Positions 54,423 through 62,078 of a stretch of 64,000 bases of DNA are shown here, piece after piece; the first letter of the stretch is position 1, and each line of letters starts with the position of its first letter. The stretch spans positions 1 to 64,000 of the forward strand of contig NZ_BBXE01000019.1 in assembly GCF_001570565.1 (NCBI RefSeq), in the 5' to 3' direction. Position numbers and translations under genes: made by a program. The notes under the pieces were generated by a model that saw nothing but the letters and a program-made list of their open reading frames with translations, had not been told where the DNA came from and did not search any database. This DNA is from Herbidospora yilanensis (GTDB lineage: Bacteria; Actinomycetota; Actinomycetes; Streptosporangiales; Streptosporangiaceae).

Positions 54423-55583
54423 ATGGCGAGCCGCGATCCACGATCGGTGTTGAGGGGGCGCCCGTCCTTCGGGCTCATCATCGGGCTCGTCGTGGCGGGC
54501 ATCTGCGCGACCGTGTCGTTCTCGTTCGACATCCTCAACGGCGATCCGGTCGAGTTCTTCATCGCGCTGGCGGCGGCGATCGCGCCCGTCCCGCTGCTGC
54601 TGGCCGGGGTCCTGGCGCTCGACCGCATGGAGCCCGAGCCGCGCAGCAACCTGATCTTCGCCTTCATGTGGGGCGCCGGGATCGCGGTGCTGTTCGCCGG
54701 CCTGCTCAACTCGCTGAACCTGATCTACGTCGAGAACGCGCTGGGCGACCCCGAGGGCGCCCGCAACTACGTCGCCACCTTCGGCGCCCCGCTCGTCGAG
54801 GAGTCGATGAAGGGCCTCGTGCTGGTCGGGTTCCTGCGCTACCGGCGGCAGGAGCTCGACGGCCCGACCGACGGCATCATCTACGCCAGCATGGTGGGCC
54901 TGGGCTTCGCGATGTCCGAGAACGTCAGCTACTACCTGGCGGCGCTGACCGAGAACGGCCCCGAGGGCCTGGCCGCCACGGTGGTGCTGCGCGGAGTGCT
55001 CTCGCCGCTGGCCCACCCGCTGTTCACCTCGCTGATCGGGATCGCGGTGGCCTACGCCGCCCAGCCGCAGAACCGGGGCGCGCGCGGCGTCTGGATGGTG
55101 ATCCTGGGGTGGATCGGCGCGATGATCCTCCACGGCCTCTGGAACGGGTTCGCCTCGTTCGCGGGCTTCAACGGGCTGATCGTGGCCTACCTGATCCTGA
55201 TGGCGCTGCTCTTCGTGGAGTTGTGGGTCATCGTGCGCGACCGGAAGCGGGTCGTCGGCATGATCCAGCACTACCTGCCGCCCTATGAGCGCACTGGGCT
55301 GATCACGGCCGCCGACATCGTCATGCTCTCGTCGCTCAAGCACCGCCGCGAGGCCCGCAAGTGGGCGCGGCAGCACGGCGGGCGGCGCGGCCAGCAGGCG
55401 ATGAGCGACTACCAGCTCGCCGCGACCGAGCTCGGGCTGCTCCACGAGCGGGCGGTGCGCGGCGGGGTCTCCGAGACCGACTTCCTGACGACCCAGCGGT
55501 CGCTGGCCGAGCTGATGGCCCACTCGCGGGGCCTGTTCCCGGTGCCGCCGCCGCGGGTGGCCGTGCCGCCGCCCTGGGCTTGA
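54423..55583 (+). CDS. PrsW-family intramembrane metalloprotease
   Basis: 386 aa, ATG, apparently leaderless. About eight membrane helices in residues 15-290. Family motifs: LVEESMKG with EE at ~126-127, a membrane HPLFTSLIG His, and HGLWNGF as third ligand. PrsW of Bacillus cleaves an anti-sigma factor under envelope stress. The soluble C-terminal ~100 residues (SDYQLAATELGLLHERAVRG) are typical of actinobacterial members. The target is unknown. Confidence 0.85.
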   Translation: MASRDPRSVLRGRPSFGLIIGLVVAGICATVSFSFDILNGDPVEFFIALAAAIAPVPLLLAGVLALDRMEPEPRSNLIFAFMWGAGIAVLFAGLLNSLNLIYVENALGDPEGARNYVATFGAPLVEESMKGLVLVGFLRYRRQELDGPTDGIIYASMVGLGFAMSENVSYYLAALTENGPEGLAATVVLRGVLSPLAHPLFTSLIGIAVAYAAQPQNRGARGVWMVILGWIGAMILHGLWNGFASFAGFNGLIVAYLILMALLFVELWVIVRDRKRVVGMIQHYLPPYERTGLITAADIVMLSSLKHRREARKWARQHGGRRGQQAMSDYQLAATELGLLHERAVRGGVSETDFLTTQRSLAELMAHSRGLFPVPPPRVAVPPPWA

Positions 55584-55590
55584 AATCTTC

Positions 55591-55681
55591 CTGTCAAGAG
55601 CCCTCCTGGTGACAGGTTTACATGGATTCCATGTCGCTCCAGTTACAAATCTTGTGTTATTTCACATTCGATCACTACGAA
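55591..55681. promoter_or_regulatory. two palindromes and promoter before the M14 gene
   Basis: CTGTCA-N13-TGACAG (55591-55615) and ACATGG-ATT-CCATGT (55620-55634) are perfect inverted repeats. They lie just upstream of TTGTGT (55652-55657) and TACGAA (55676-55681), a plausible -35/-10 pair with 18-nt spacing. The region is clearly AT-richer than its surroundings. The first repeat may instead end the PrsW transcript, but it has no U-run. Confidence 0.5.
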
Positions 55682-55715
55682 TTAGGGCACGCACTCTGAT
55701 CACGGAGGTTCTCTG

Positions 55716-58322
55716 TTGCGTGCCCCCACCGCCCTCCTGAGCGTCGCCGTCGCGGCCACGCTCCTCGTTCCGACGGGTTCGGCACTCGCCGAGCCGACCC
55801 CGCCGCCCGGGGTGACGACCCGCGACTTCGGCAACGGTCCCGAGCGTAACGAGGAGGCCTTCGGCGCCGCCGACCCGGCCGCCGCCGCCACGTTACGTGC
55901 CCTGGCGGGCGACACGACCCCCGCTGCCGCCACCGAGCGGCTCAAGCAGTTCCCCTTCTTCCGGGACTTCCGGGACAAGGAGCGCGGCTACCCGCGCCAG
56001 ACCCGCCTGCCGGTTCCCGCCGAGAACCCGGCCGACGCCTCCATCAAGCTGGGCCTGACCCCCTACCACGCCATCGCCGGGAAGCTGAACGCCCTCCAGG
56101 CGCGCAGCAACCGCGTCAGCGTCGAGATCATCACCAAGACCGTTCAGGGCCGCGACCTCTACCTGGTGACCGTCACGGCGCCGGAGAGCAAGCAGCAGGC
56201 CCGCGAGCAGGACGCCATCCGCGACCGCATCGAGAACGACTCGGCCAAGGCCGCCAAGGACCGCAAGCTGCCCGGCAGGTACAAGGCGCCGATCTTCGTC
56301 AACAACAACATCCACGGCAACGAGTGGGAGGGCACCGACGCCGCCCTGCGCGTGATCGAGGAGCTGGCCACCAGCGACGACAAGAAGATCGTCGACCTGC
56401 TGAACCGCACCCGGCTCTACTTCAACGTCACCGCCAACCCCGACGGCCGGTTCGGCAACACCCGCGCCAACGGCTCGGGCTTCGACATGAACCGCGACTT
56501 CATCACCGCCTCGCAGCCCGAGGTCCAGGCGATGCGCCAGGTAATGATCGACACCCAGCCGGTCGCCATGATCGACCTGCACGGCTACGTCAACGGCACC
56601 CTCATCGAGCCGACGACCCCGCCCCACGGCGCCAACTACGAGTACGACCTGTTCATCAAGAACACCTACGCCAACGGCCTGGCGATGGAGCAGGCGGTGC
56701 TGGGCCTGGGCTACACGCCCGAGAAGGACGGCGTGAACCCGCCCCAGATCCCGTTCCGCGACGACGCCGAGGGCTGGGACGACTGGCCCCCGATCTTCAC
56801 CCCGCAGTACGCCCCGTTCCAGGGCGCGGTGGCCTCGCACACCATCGAGTTCCCGATGCGGGTCAACAACGCCGACTACAACAACCTCCCGGTCGCGGAG
56901 CTCCAGCGGCGGGCCAGGATCAACACCGACATCGCGGCGGCCGTGATGCGGGCGACCTACACCTTCGTGCAGGACCGCCACGACCAGCTCATCGCCGACC
57001 AGATCGAGACGTTCCGCCGGGGCGCGGCCGGTGAGGCCTCCAAGCAGGTGCCGCTGGACATCGTGCCGGGCTTCGGCCCCGAGGACGTCTACAACACCAC
57101 CTTCCCGCGCGCCTACGTGATCCCGGCGGGCGAGGGGCAGCGTTCGGCCACCGCCGCCGCGCGCCTGGTCGACCACCTGATCGCCAACGACGTGCGGGTC
57201 GAGAAGGCCAAGCGGGCGTTCTCGGCCAACGGGAAGCGCTACGCCGAGGGCTCCTACATCGTCGACATGCACCAGCCCAAGCGCGGCCTGGCCAACGTGA
57301 TGCTGGAGGCGGGCGCGGACATCACCCCGCGCGTCGACTCCATGTACGACATCTCCGGCTGGAGCCACGCGCTGCTCTGGGGCGCGACGGTCGACTCGGT
57401 GAGCTCTCTGCGGGCCGACACCAAGGAGGTCGACAAGGCCGACCTCGACGGTACGGTGCCGTGGACGAGCCGTGCGCTGTCGCTGCGCGTCACCGACGGC
57501 CGGGAGATCCAGGCCCTGAACGACCTGCTCGGCCAGGGCGTCCAGGTCACCTGGGCGGACGACGGCACCGCCGTGATCCCCGCCTCGGCACGCCGCCAGG
57601 CCGAGGGCGCCGCCCGCAAGTACGGCGTCGACTTCGGGCAGGCGTCGTCGGCCACGGGCGCCAAGCTTGGCCAGGTCCGGGTCGCCGCCGCGGTCTCGGC
57701 CGACGAGCTGTTCACCCTGCGTGAGCTGGGCTTCCAGGTCACGCCGGTGTCGACGGCCGTGCTGAACGCCGGGTTCGACTGGAGCACGACCGACGTGCTC
57801 TTCGTCTCCAGCGGCCTCAGCTACGCCCAGCTCAACGCCGACGCCAAGGCGGCCCTCGACGCCTACCTGACGACGGGCGGCGTGGTCACCCGCGGCAGCA
57901 CCGGCTCGACCTTCAACGGCGCGGCGGGGCTGCTCACCGTGACCCCGGTCGCCGGTCGCGGCGACGCCAACGGCGTGGTGAAGGTGACCTCGCCGGGCGG
58001 CCCCGTCGGCGGCGACGCCCCGGCCAACTCGTTCGTCTACTCGCCGCGCTGGTTCACCGGCCTCGGCCCGGAGGTCCGCGTCGAGCAGGCGTACGCGACC
58101 GACGGCCCGCTGGTCAGCGGCCACTGGCGGGCCAACGCCAACGGCACCGGCGGCCAGGACGCGGCCCGCGGCCAGGCGGCCGTGGTCAGCGGCCGGGACG
58201 AGCGCGGCGCGGCCGTGGTCATGTTCGGCACCGAGCCGATGTTCCGCAACCACCCCAAGGGCCTGTTCGCCCAGGTGGCCAAGGCGCTCTACTGGTCGTC
58301 CTCCGCGGCCGACGTCAAGTAG
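55716..58322 (+). CDS. secreted zinc carboxypeptidase, peptidase M14
   Basis: 868 aa, TTG with GGAGG upstream. Signal peptide ~1-25 ending SALA. M14 domain at ~110-430 with zinc ligands H200 and E203 in NIHGNEWEG and H289 in MIDLHG, substrate residues N259-R260 in DMNRDF, NPDGR at ~241-245, and catalytic Glu ~378 in HTIEFP. The C-terminal ~430 residues hold several alpha/beta modules without a catalytic motif, perhaps for substrate or wall binding. Extracellular peptide or peptidoglycan-peptide hydrolysis is likely. Confidence 0.88.
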   Translation: MRAPTALLSVAVAATLLVPTGSALAEPTPPPGVTTRDFGNGPERNEEAFGAADPAAAATLRALAGDTTPAAATERLKQFPFFRDFRDKERGYPRQTRLPVPAENPADASIKLGLTPYHAIAGKLNALQARSNRVSVEIITKTVQGRDLYLVTVTAPESKQQAREQDAIRDRIENDSAKAAKDRKLPGRYKAPIFVNNNIHGNEWEGTDAALRVIEELATSDDKKIVDLLNRTRLYFNVTANPDGRFGNTRANGSGFDMNRDFITASQPEVQAMRQVMIDTQPVAMIDLHGYVNGTLIEPTTPPHGANYEYDLFIKNTYANGLAMEQAVLGLGYTPEKDGVNPPQIPFRDDAEGWDDWPPIFTPQYAPFQGAVASHTIEFPMRVNNADYNNLPVAELQRRARINTDIAAAVMRATYTFVQDRHDQLIADQIETFRRGAAGEASKQVPLDIVPGFGPEDVYNTTFPRAYVIPAGEGQRSATAAARLVDHLIANDVRVEKAKRAFSANGKRYAEGSYIVDMHQPKRGLANVMLEAGADITPRVDSMYDISGWSHALLWGATVDSVSSLRADTKEVDKADLDGTVPWTSRALSLRVTDGREIQALNDLLGQGVQVTWADDGTAVIPASARRQAEGAARKYGVDFGQASSATGAKLGQVRVAAAVSADELFTLRELGFQVTPVSTAVLNAGFDWSTTDVLFVSSGLSYAQLNADAKAALDAYLTTGGVVTRGSTGSTFNGAAGLLTVTPVAGRGDANGVVKVTSPGGPVGGDAPANSFVYSPRWFTGLGPEVRVEQAYATDGPLVSGHWRANANGTGGQDAARGQAAVVSGRDERGAAVVMFGTEPMFRNHPKGLFAQVAKALYWSSSAADVK

Positions 58323-58335
58323 GGACCCGTCCGGG

Positions 58336-58371
58336 ACACGGCCCCTGGCGCTCCGGCCGGGGGCCGTGTTT
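58336..58371 (+). terminator. terminator after the M14 gene
   Basis: ACACGGCCCC-N14-GGGGCCGTGT gives a 10-bp stem with a short GC-rich loop, followed by TT, 14 bp past the stop. Confidence 0.75.
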
Positions 58372-58433
58372 CAATTCCGGCGGGCCCGAACCCACGTGAC
58401 GATCGTCGATCCGTCACGCCTGGAGGGCCCCCG

Positions 58434-58865
58434 TTGAAGAGAAACTCCCTCACCGCCCTTGCCGTCCTCGTCCTGGTCGCCGGCGCGGCCCTGATCGCCT
58501 GGCGGATCGTGGGGAGACCGGCCGAGACGGTCCATTTCCACCCCTCGCCCGCACCGGTCATCGCCGCCGCCAAGTGCACCGCCGACGTCAAGCTGATCAC
58601 CACCTGGCCTGGGGGTTTCCAGGGTGAGGCCAAGATCACCAACACCGGGACGGCGCCGATCAACGACTGGTACGTCCAGTGGAACGTCCCGCTCGAAGCG
58701 AAGATCACCCAGTCGTGGAACGGCACGTGGATGCAGAGCGGCCCGTCGGTGATGATCCACGCCGAGAAGTGGAACAAGGTGCTCAAGCCGGGCGCGACCG
58801 AGGTGGCGGGCTTCAAGGGCGACGCGAAGGAGGCCCCCACCATCGCCGACATCTACTGCGGCTGA
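58434..58865 (+). CDS. membrane-anchored stand-alone CBM2 protein
   Basis: 143 aa, TTG with GGAGGG 6 nt upstream. One N-terminal membrane segment (~6-23) ends WRIVGRP with no signal-peptidase site, so it probably stays anchored. A ~20-residue His/Pro spacer leads to a family 2 carbohydrate-binding module (C48 to C142), with TTWPGGFQGEAKITNTG, WYVQWNVPLEAKITQSWNG and EKWNKVLKPG. CBM2s bind cellulose, chitin or xylan and are normally joined to enzymes; none is present here. It lies just before an LPMO and may tether cells or enzymes to polysaccharide. Confidence 0.8.
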   Translation: MKRNSLTALAVLVLVAGAALIAWRIVGRPAETVHFHPSPAPVIAAAKCTADVKLITTWPGGFQGEAKITNTGTAPINDWYVQWNVPLEAKITQSWNGTWMQSGPSVMIHAEKWNKVLKPGATEVAGFKGDAKEAPTIADIYCG

Positions 58866-59039
58866 AACGTTCAGGGGTTTCCGCAGGTCAGCGCCCGGAA
58901 GCGGGCCGTCTCCTCGACGGCCCGCCGGGGCCGGTGTCATCGTCCGGATCGTCACGCAGGTCATCGGGCCCCCTGTTTCCGGGTGGGCCGTCTTTCCGGA
59001 GGGCGTATGACGCATGCCCCCGACCGAGAGGACCGCATC

Positions 59040-60239
59040 GTGACCCGACCCCTGATCGCCGTGGTGGCCGCATTGGCGGCACTCGTGGCGATGGTCGTCG
59101 CATCGCCGACGGCCCAGGCCCACGGGGCCACCACCAATCCGGCCAGCCGCACCTACGCGTGCTACGTCGACGGCCTGACCGGCGGCCAGATCATCCCGAA
59201 GAACGCCGCCTGCGCCGCCGCCGTCGCCCAGGGCGGCACCCAGCCCCTGTACGACTGGTACGGCGTGCTGCGCTCCGACGGCGCCGGCCGCACCCGGGGC
59301 TACATCCCCGACGGGCAGATCTGCTCCGGCGGCAACCCCAAGTACGCCGCCTACGACCAGCCCCGCACCGACTGGCCCTCGACCAACCTGACCTCGGGCG
59401 CCGCCTACGACTTCGTCTACGGCGCCTGGGTGCCCCACCCCGGCGCGTTCCGCCTCTACGTCACCAAGCAGGGCTACAACCCGAGCCAGCCGCTGACCTG
59501 GTCGATGATGGAGGAGCAGCCCTTCTTCACCGCCGACCCGCAGCCCGCGCTCGACAACGGCGCCTACCGCTGGACCGCCACCCTGCCGGTGCGGACCGGC
59601 CGGCACGTCATCTACGCCGTCTGGACCCGCAGCGACAGCGCCGAGACCTTCTACAGCTGCTCCGACGTGGTCTTCGGCGGCACCGCGTCCCCCACGCCCA
59701 GCCCGTCGTACCCCGGCGGCTGCGAGCCCGGCGCGCCCACTCCGGCGCCGTCGTGCCCGCCGGTCAGCCCGAGCCCGTCGTACCCCGCCGGATGTGAGCC
59801 CGGCGCGCCCACTCCGGCGCCGTCGTGCCCGCCGGTCAGCCCGAGCCCGTCGTACCCCGCCGGATGTGAGCCCGGCGCGCCGACCCCGGCGCCGTCGTGC
59901 CCGCCGGTCAGCCCGAGCCCGACGCCCAACCCCACCGGCCAGTGCACCGTGACGGCCGGCATCGCGAGCGCCTGGAACGGCGGATTCCAGGGCAGCGTGA
60001 CCATCCGCAACACCGGCTCGACCCCGGTCTCCTCGTGGACGGCCACCGCGACCGTCGCCGCCGGCGCCACGGTCACCTCGGCGTGGAACGCCGTCCACAC
60101 CCAGAGCGGCACGACGCTGACGTTCCGGCCCATGTCGTGGAACACCACGATCCCGCCGGGCGGCACGATCACGATCGGCTTCCTGTCGAACTTCAGCGGC
60201 GGCGGCACCCCGACGGTCACGGCCGGCACCTGCCGATAG
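59040..60239 (+). CDS. AA10 lytic polysaccharide monooxygenase with CBM2
   Basis: 399 aa from GTG 59040 (GAGAGGA upstream); ATG 59007 is a possible longer start. Signal peptide 1-27 ends AQA, so mature residue 1 is H28 (HGATTNPASRTYACYVDG), the copper His of the histidine brace; the second is H133 in GAWVPHPGAF. AA10 domain to ~219, then a Cys/Pro-rich linker of three 24-residue repeats, then CBM2 at ~301-399 (CTVTAGIASAWNGGFQG). It oxidatively cleaves chitin or cellulose; the ACYVDG N-terminus resembles cellulose-active actinobacterial members, which is a guess. Confidence 0.93.
   Translation: MTRPLIAVVAALAALVAMVVASPTAQAHGATTNPASRTYACYVDGLTGGQIIPKNAACAAAVAQGGTQPLYDWYGVLRSDGAGRTRGYIPDGQICSGGNPKYAAYDQPRTDWPSTNLTSGAAYDFVYGAWVPHPGAFRLYVTKQGYNPSQPLTWSMMEEQPFFTADPQPALDNGAYRWTATLPVRTGRHVIYAVWTRSDSAETFYSCSDVVFGGTASPTPSPSYPGGCEPGAPTPAPSCPPVSPSPSYPAGCEPGAPTPAPSCPPVSPSPSYPAGCEPGAPTPAPSCPPVSPSPTPNPTGQCTVTAGIASAWNGGFQGSVTIRNTGSTPVSSWTATATVAAGATVTSAWNAVHTQSGTTLTFRPMSWNTTIPPGGTITIGFLSNFSGGGTPTVTAGTCR
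59700..59915 (+). repeat. three 72-nt linker repeats in the LPMO
   Basis: Units at 59700-59771, 59772-59843 and 59844-59915 are nearly identical and encode SPSYPAGCEPGAPTPAPSCP-type 24-residue repeats. Each holds two cysteines, unusual for LPMO linkers, which are mostly Ser/Thr/Pro. Confidence 0.9.
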
Positions 60240-60292
60240 CCGGGCCGATTGCCGGGCCGACAGCCGGGCCCAAGCCGGGCCGATGAACGCGT

Positions 60293-60324
60293 GAAGCCCG
60301 CCACGGCAGGGCGTGGCGGGCTTC
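60293..60324. terminator. terminator after the LPMO
   Basis: GAAGCCCGCCACG-GCAGGG-CGTGGCGGGCTTC forms a perfect 13-bp stem. Just before it, between the stop and 60284, CCGGGCC occurs four times at ~11-nt steps. The terminator lies between the convergent LPMO and SanA-like genes. Confidence 0.75.
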
Positions 60325-60402
60325 CGCGGTCACGAGGTCACGGAAACGATAACCGGCGGCGCGGTCCTCCGGCCAGCCGCGGTGACGTCCGCGCAGGTGG
60401 AT

Positions 60403-61068
60403 CTATGAACGTTTCGCGAGGGCGGTGTCGAGCGAGCTCTCGTAGGGCCCCAGGAACCTCGGGTCGGACCTGAGCACGACCGCGTCGAGGAAGGCCTTGC
60501 CGGTCGCGAAGAACTCGCGGGCGGCGTAGACGTAAGTGGTCAGCGCGTACTTCCGCTGGGAGTCGTCGCCGACCCCGAAGGTGTCCAGCCCGGCCTCCCG
60601 GCAGAGGGTGACCGCGCGGGGGAGGTGGAAGGTCTGGGTGACCACCGTCACGCGGGAGGCGCCGAAGATCTTCTTGGCGCGGACGCACGAGTCCCAGGTG
60701 TCCAGGCCCGCGTAGTCGAGCACGAGCGCGCCGGCCGGCAGGCCCTTGCCCAGCAGGTAGTCGCGCATGACCGTGGGCTCGTCGTACTCCTTGACGTGGT
60801 TGGTGCCCGACAGCAGCAGCGCTCTGACCTTCCCGGCCCGGTAGAGCGCCGCGCCGACGTCGAGGCGGTCGCGCAACATCGCGGTCGGCCAGTCGCCGAC
60901 CACGCCGGCGCCCAGCACCAGCGCGACCGGCGCGGCCGGGACCCCGGCGGTCCAGCCGGGATCGTTGGTGTCGGCGCGGTGGCCCTCACTCGACAACCAC
61001 GCCCAGGTCATGGGCGCCAGTGCGGCCAGGCTGGCCGCGACGGCGCCCCGGAAGACGGCTCGTTTCAC
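60403..61068 (-). CDS. SanA/YdcF-like DUF218 protein
   Basis: 221 aa, GTG start 6 bp after ctaA. An N-terminal signal anchor (~5-24) is followed by the DUF218 fold: VALVLGAGVVGDWPTAMLRDRLD, ALLLSGTNHVKEYDEPTVM, DYAGLDTWDSCVRAKKIFG and VVTQTFHLPRAVTLCREAG. SanA/ElyC-type proteins affect envelope permeability and cell-wall precursor handling by an unknown reaction. Probably co-transcribed with ctaA. Confidence 0.85.
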   Translation of the reverse strand: MKRAVFRGAVAASLAALAPMTWAWLSSEGHRADTNDPGWTAGVPAAPVALVLGAGVVGDWPTAMLRDRLDVGAALYRAGKVRALLLSGTNHVKEYDEPTVMRDYLLGKGLPAGALVLDYAGLDTWDSCVRAKKIFGASRVTVVTQTFHLPRAVTLCREAGLDTFGVGDDSQRKYALTTYVYAAREFFATGKAFLDAVVLRSDPRFLGPYESSLDTALAKRS

Positions 61069-61074
61069 GAAGGG

Positions 61075-62016
61075 TCAGATGCGGGCGACCGTCTCGTGGT
61101 TCGCGAATTCGGTGATCTCGCTGCGTTCCCGCAGCGTGTGCACCACGTGCAGGGTCGCGATCCACACGAGGGCCGCCCCCAGCACGTGGAACCCGACCAG
61201 CACGGCGGGGACGGCGAGGAAGTACTGGACGTACCCGATGATCCCCTGCGCGATCTCCACGCCGAACAGGATCAGCGCGGCCCTCCTGGCCCGCTCGGGC
61301 GCCCTGGTCAGATAGAGGGCGAACAGCAGCGCGAAGGTCAGCCCGACGACGACCCACACGACGTCTGCGTGGACGCGCGCCACGACCTCGATGTCGAAGT
61401 CGAACCGGCTGGCCCGCTCGTCGCCGGAGTGGGGGCCGGTGCCCGTCGTGACGACGCCCGCGACCAGCAGGACCAGCATGGCCCCGGTCAGCACGCGGCC
61501 CAGCGTGACGATCCACGGATGGACGACGGGCACGGTGGGCCCGTCGCCCTCGGCCGACCGGGCGAACAGCATGTAGGCCGCCGCGATCATCCCGATCGAC
61601 ACCAGGAAGTGCACGCTCACGGTGACCGGGTTGAGCGCGGTCCGCACCACGAGCCCGCCCCACAGGGCCTGGAAGACGACGCCGAGCGGCTGGACCAGCG
61701 CCAGCGGGATCAGCGAACGCCGCTTCAGCCTCCACGCGGCCAGGAACACCGCGATGGCGACCGCCAGCACCAGGAGGCTGAACATGCGGTTGCCGAACTC
61801 GATCGCGGTGTTGACGGGCGAGTGGTCCGGATGGGGGACCGGGACGAAACTGTCGGCGGTGCACCGAGGCCAGGTCGGGCAGCCGAGCCCCGACCCCGTG
61901 AGCCGCACCGCCGCGCCCGTGACGGTGATGCCCGCGTTGACCACGACCGCCGCCAGCGCCCAGGCCCGCATGTCACGGGCGGCAGGGGTCCAGACGGAGG
62001 AGAAGAGACGCTTCAC
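61075..62016 (-). CDS. ctaA: heme A synthase (COX15/CtaA)
   Basis: 313 aa, GTG 62016. About eight membrane helices with the family heme-ligand histidines (NTAIEFGNRMFSLLV region, VSVHFLVSIGM, HADVVWVVVGL, HVLGAALVWIATLHVVH). Oxidises heme O to heme A, the step after ctaB. TAGCAT (62029-62024) lies 7 nt before the GTG with no Shine-Dalgarno, so it looks leaderless. ctaA is usually close to ctaB; here five unrelated genes lie between. Confidence 0.93.
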   Translation of the reverse strand: MKRLFSSVWTPAARDMRAWALAAVVVNAGITVTGAAVRLTGSGLGCPTWPRCTADSFVPVPHPDHSPVNTAIEFGNRMFSLLVLAVAIAVFLAAWRLKRRSLIPLALVQPLGVVFQALWGGLVVRTALNPVTVSVHFLVSIGMIAAAYMLFARSAEGDGPTVPVVHPWIVTLGRVLTGAMLVLLVAGVVTTGTGPHSGDERASRFDFDIEVVARVHADVVWVVVGLTFALLFALYLTRAPERARRAALILFGVEIAQGIIGYVQYFLAVPAVLVGFHVLGAALVWIATLHVVHTLRERSEITEFANHETVARI

Positions 62017-62064
62017 GGCGTCAATGCTAGGTGCGGTGGGGGGTGGTCCCTCTTGCGGCCCGAT

Positions 62065-62078
62065 ATGTCATGTGACAT
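62065..62078. promoter_or_regulatory. palindrome at the start of the FAD dehydrogenase gene
   Basis: ATGTCA-TG-TGACAT, with 6-bp arms, overlaps the ATG at 62077. Such a site could be an operator for a GntR-type or similar regulator, or be chance. Confidence 0.4.

Noticed and set aside
53418-55523. 701-codon minus frame across ctaB and PrsW
   Set aside because: Both plus-strand genes are intact families. The minus frame is His/Asp/Gln-rich low complexity, typical of antisense GC frames.
55893-58253. 786-codon minus frame opposite the M14 peptidase
   Set aside because: It is antisense to a complete zinc peptidase with all catalytic residues.
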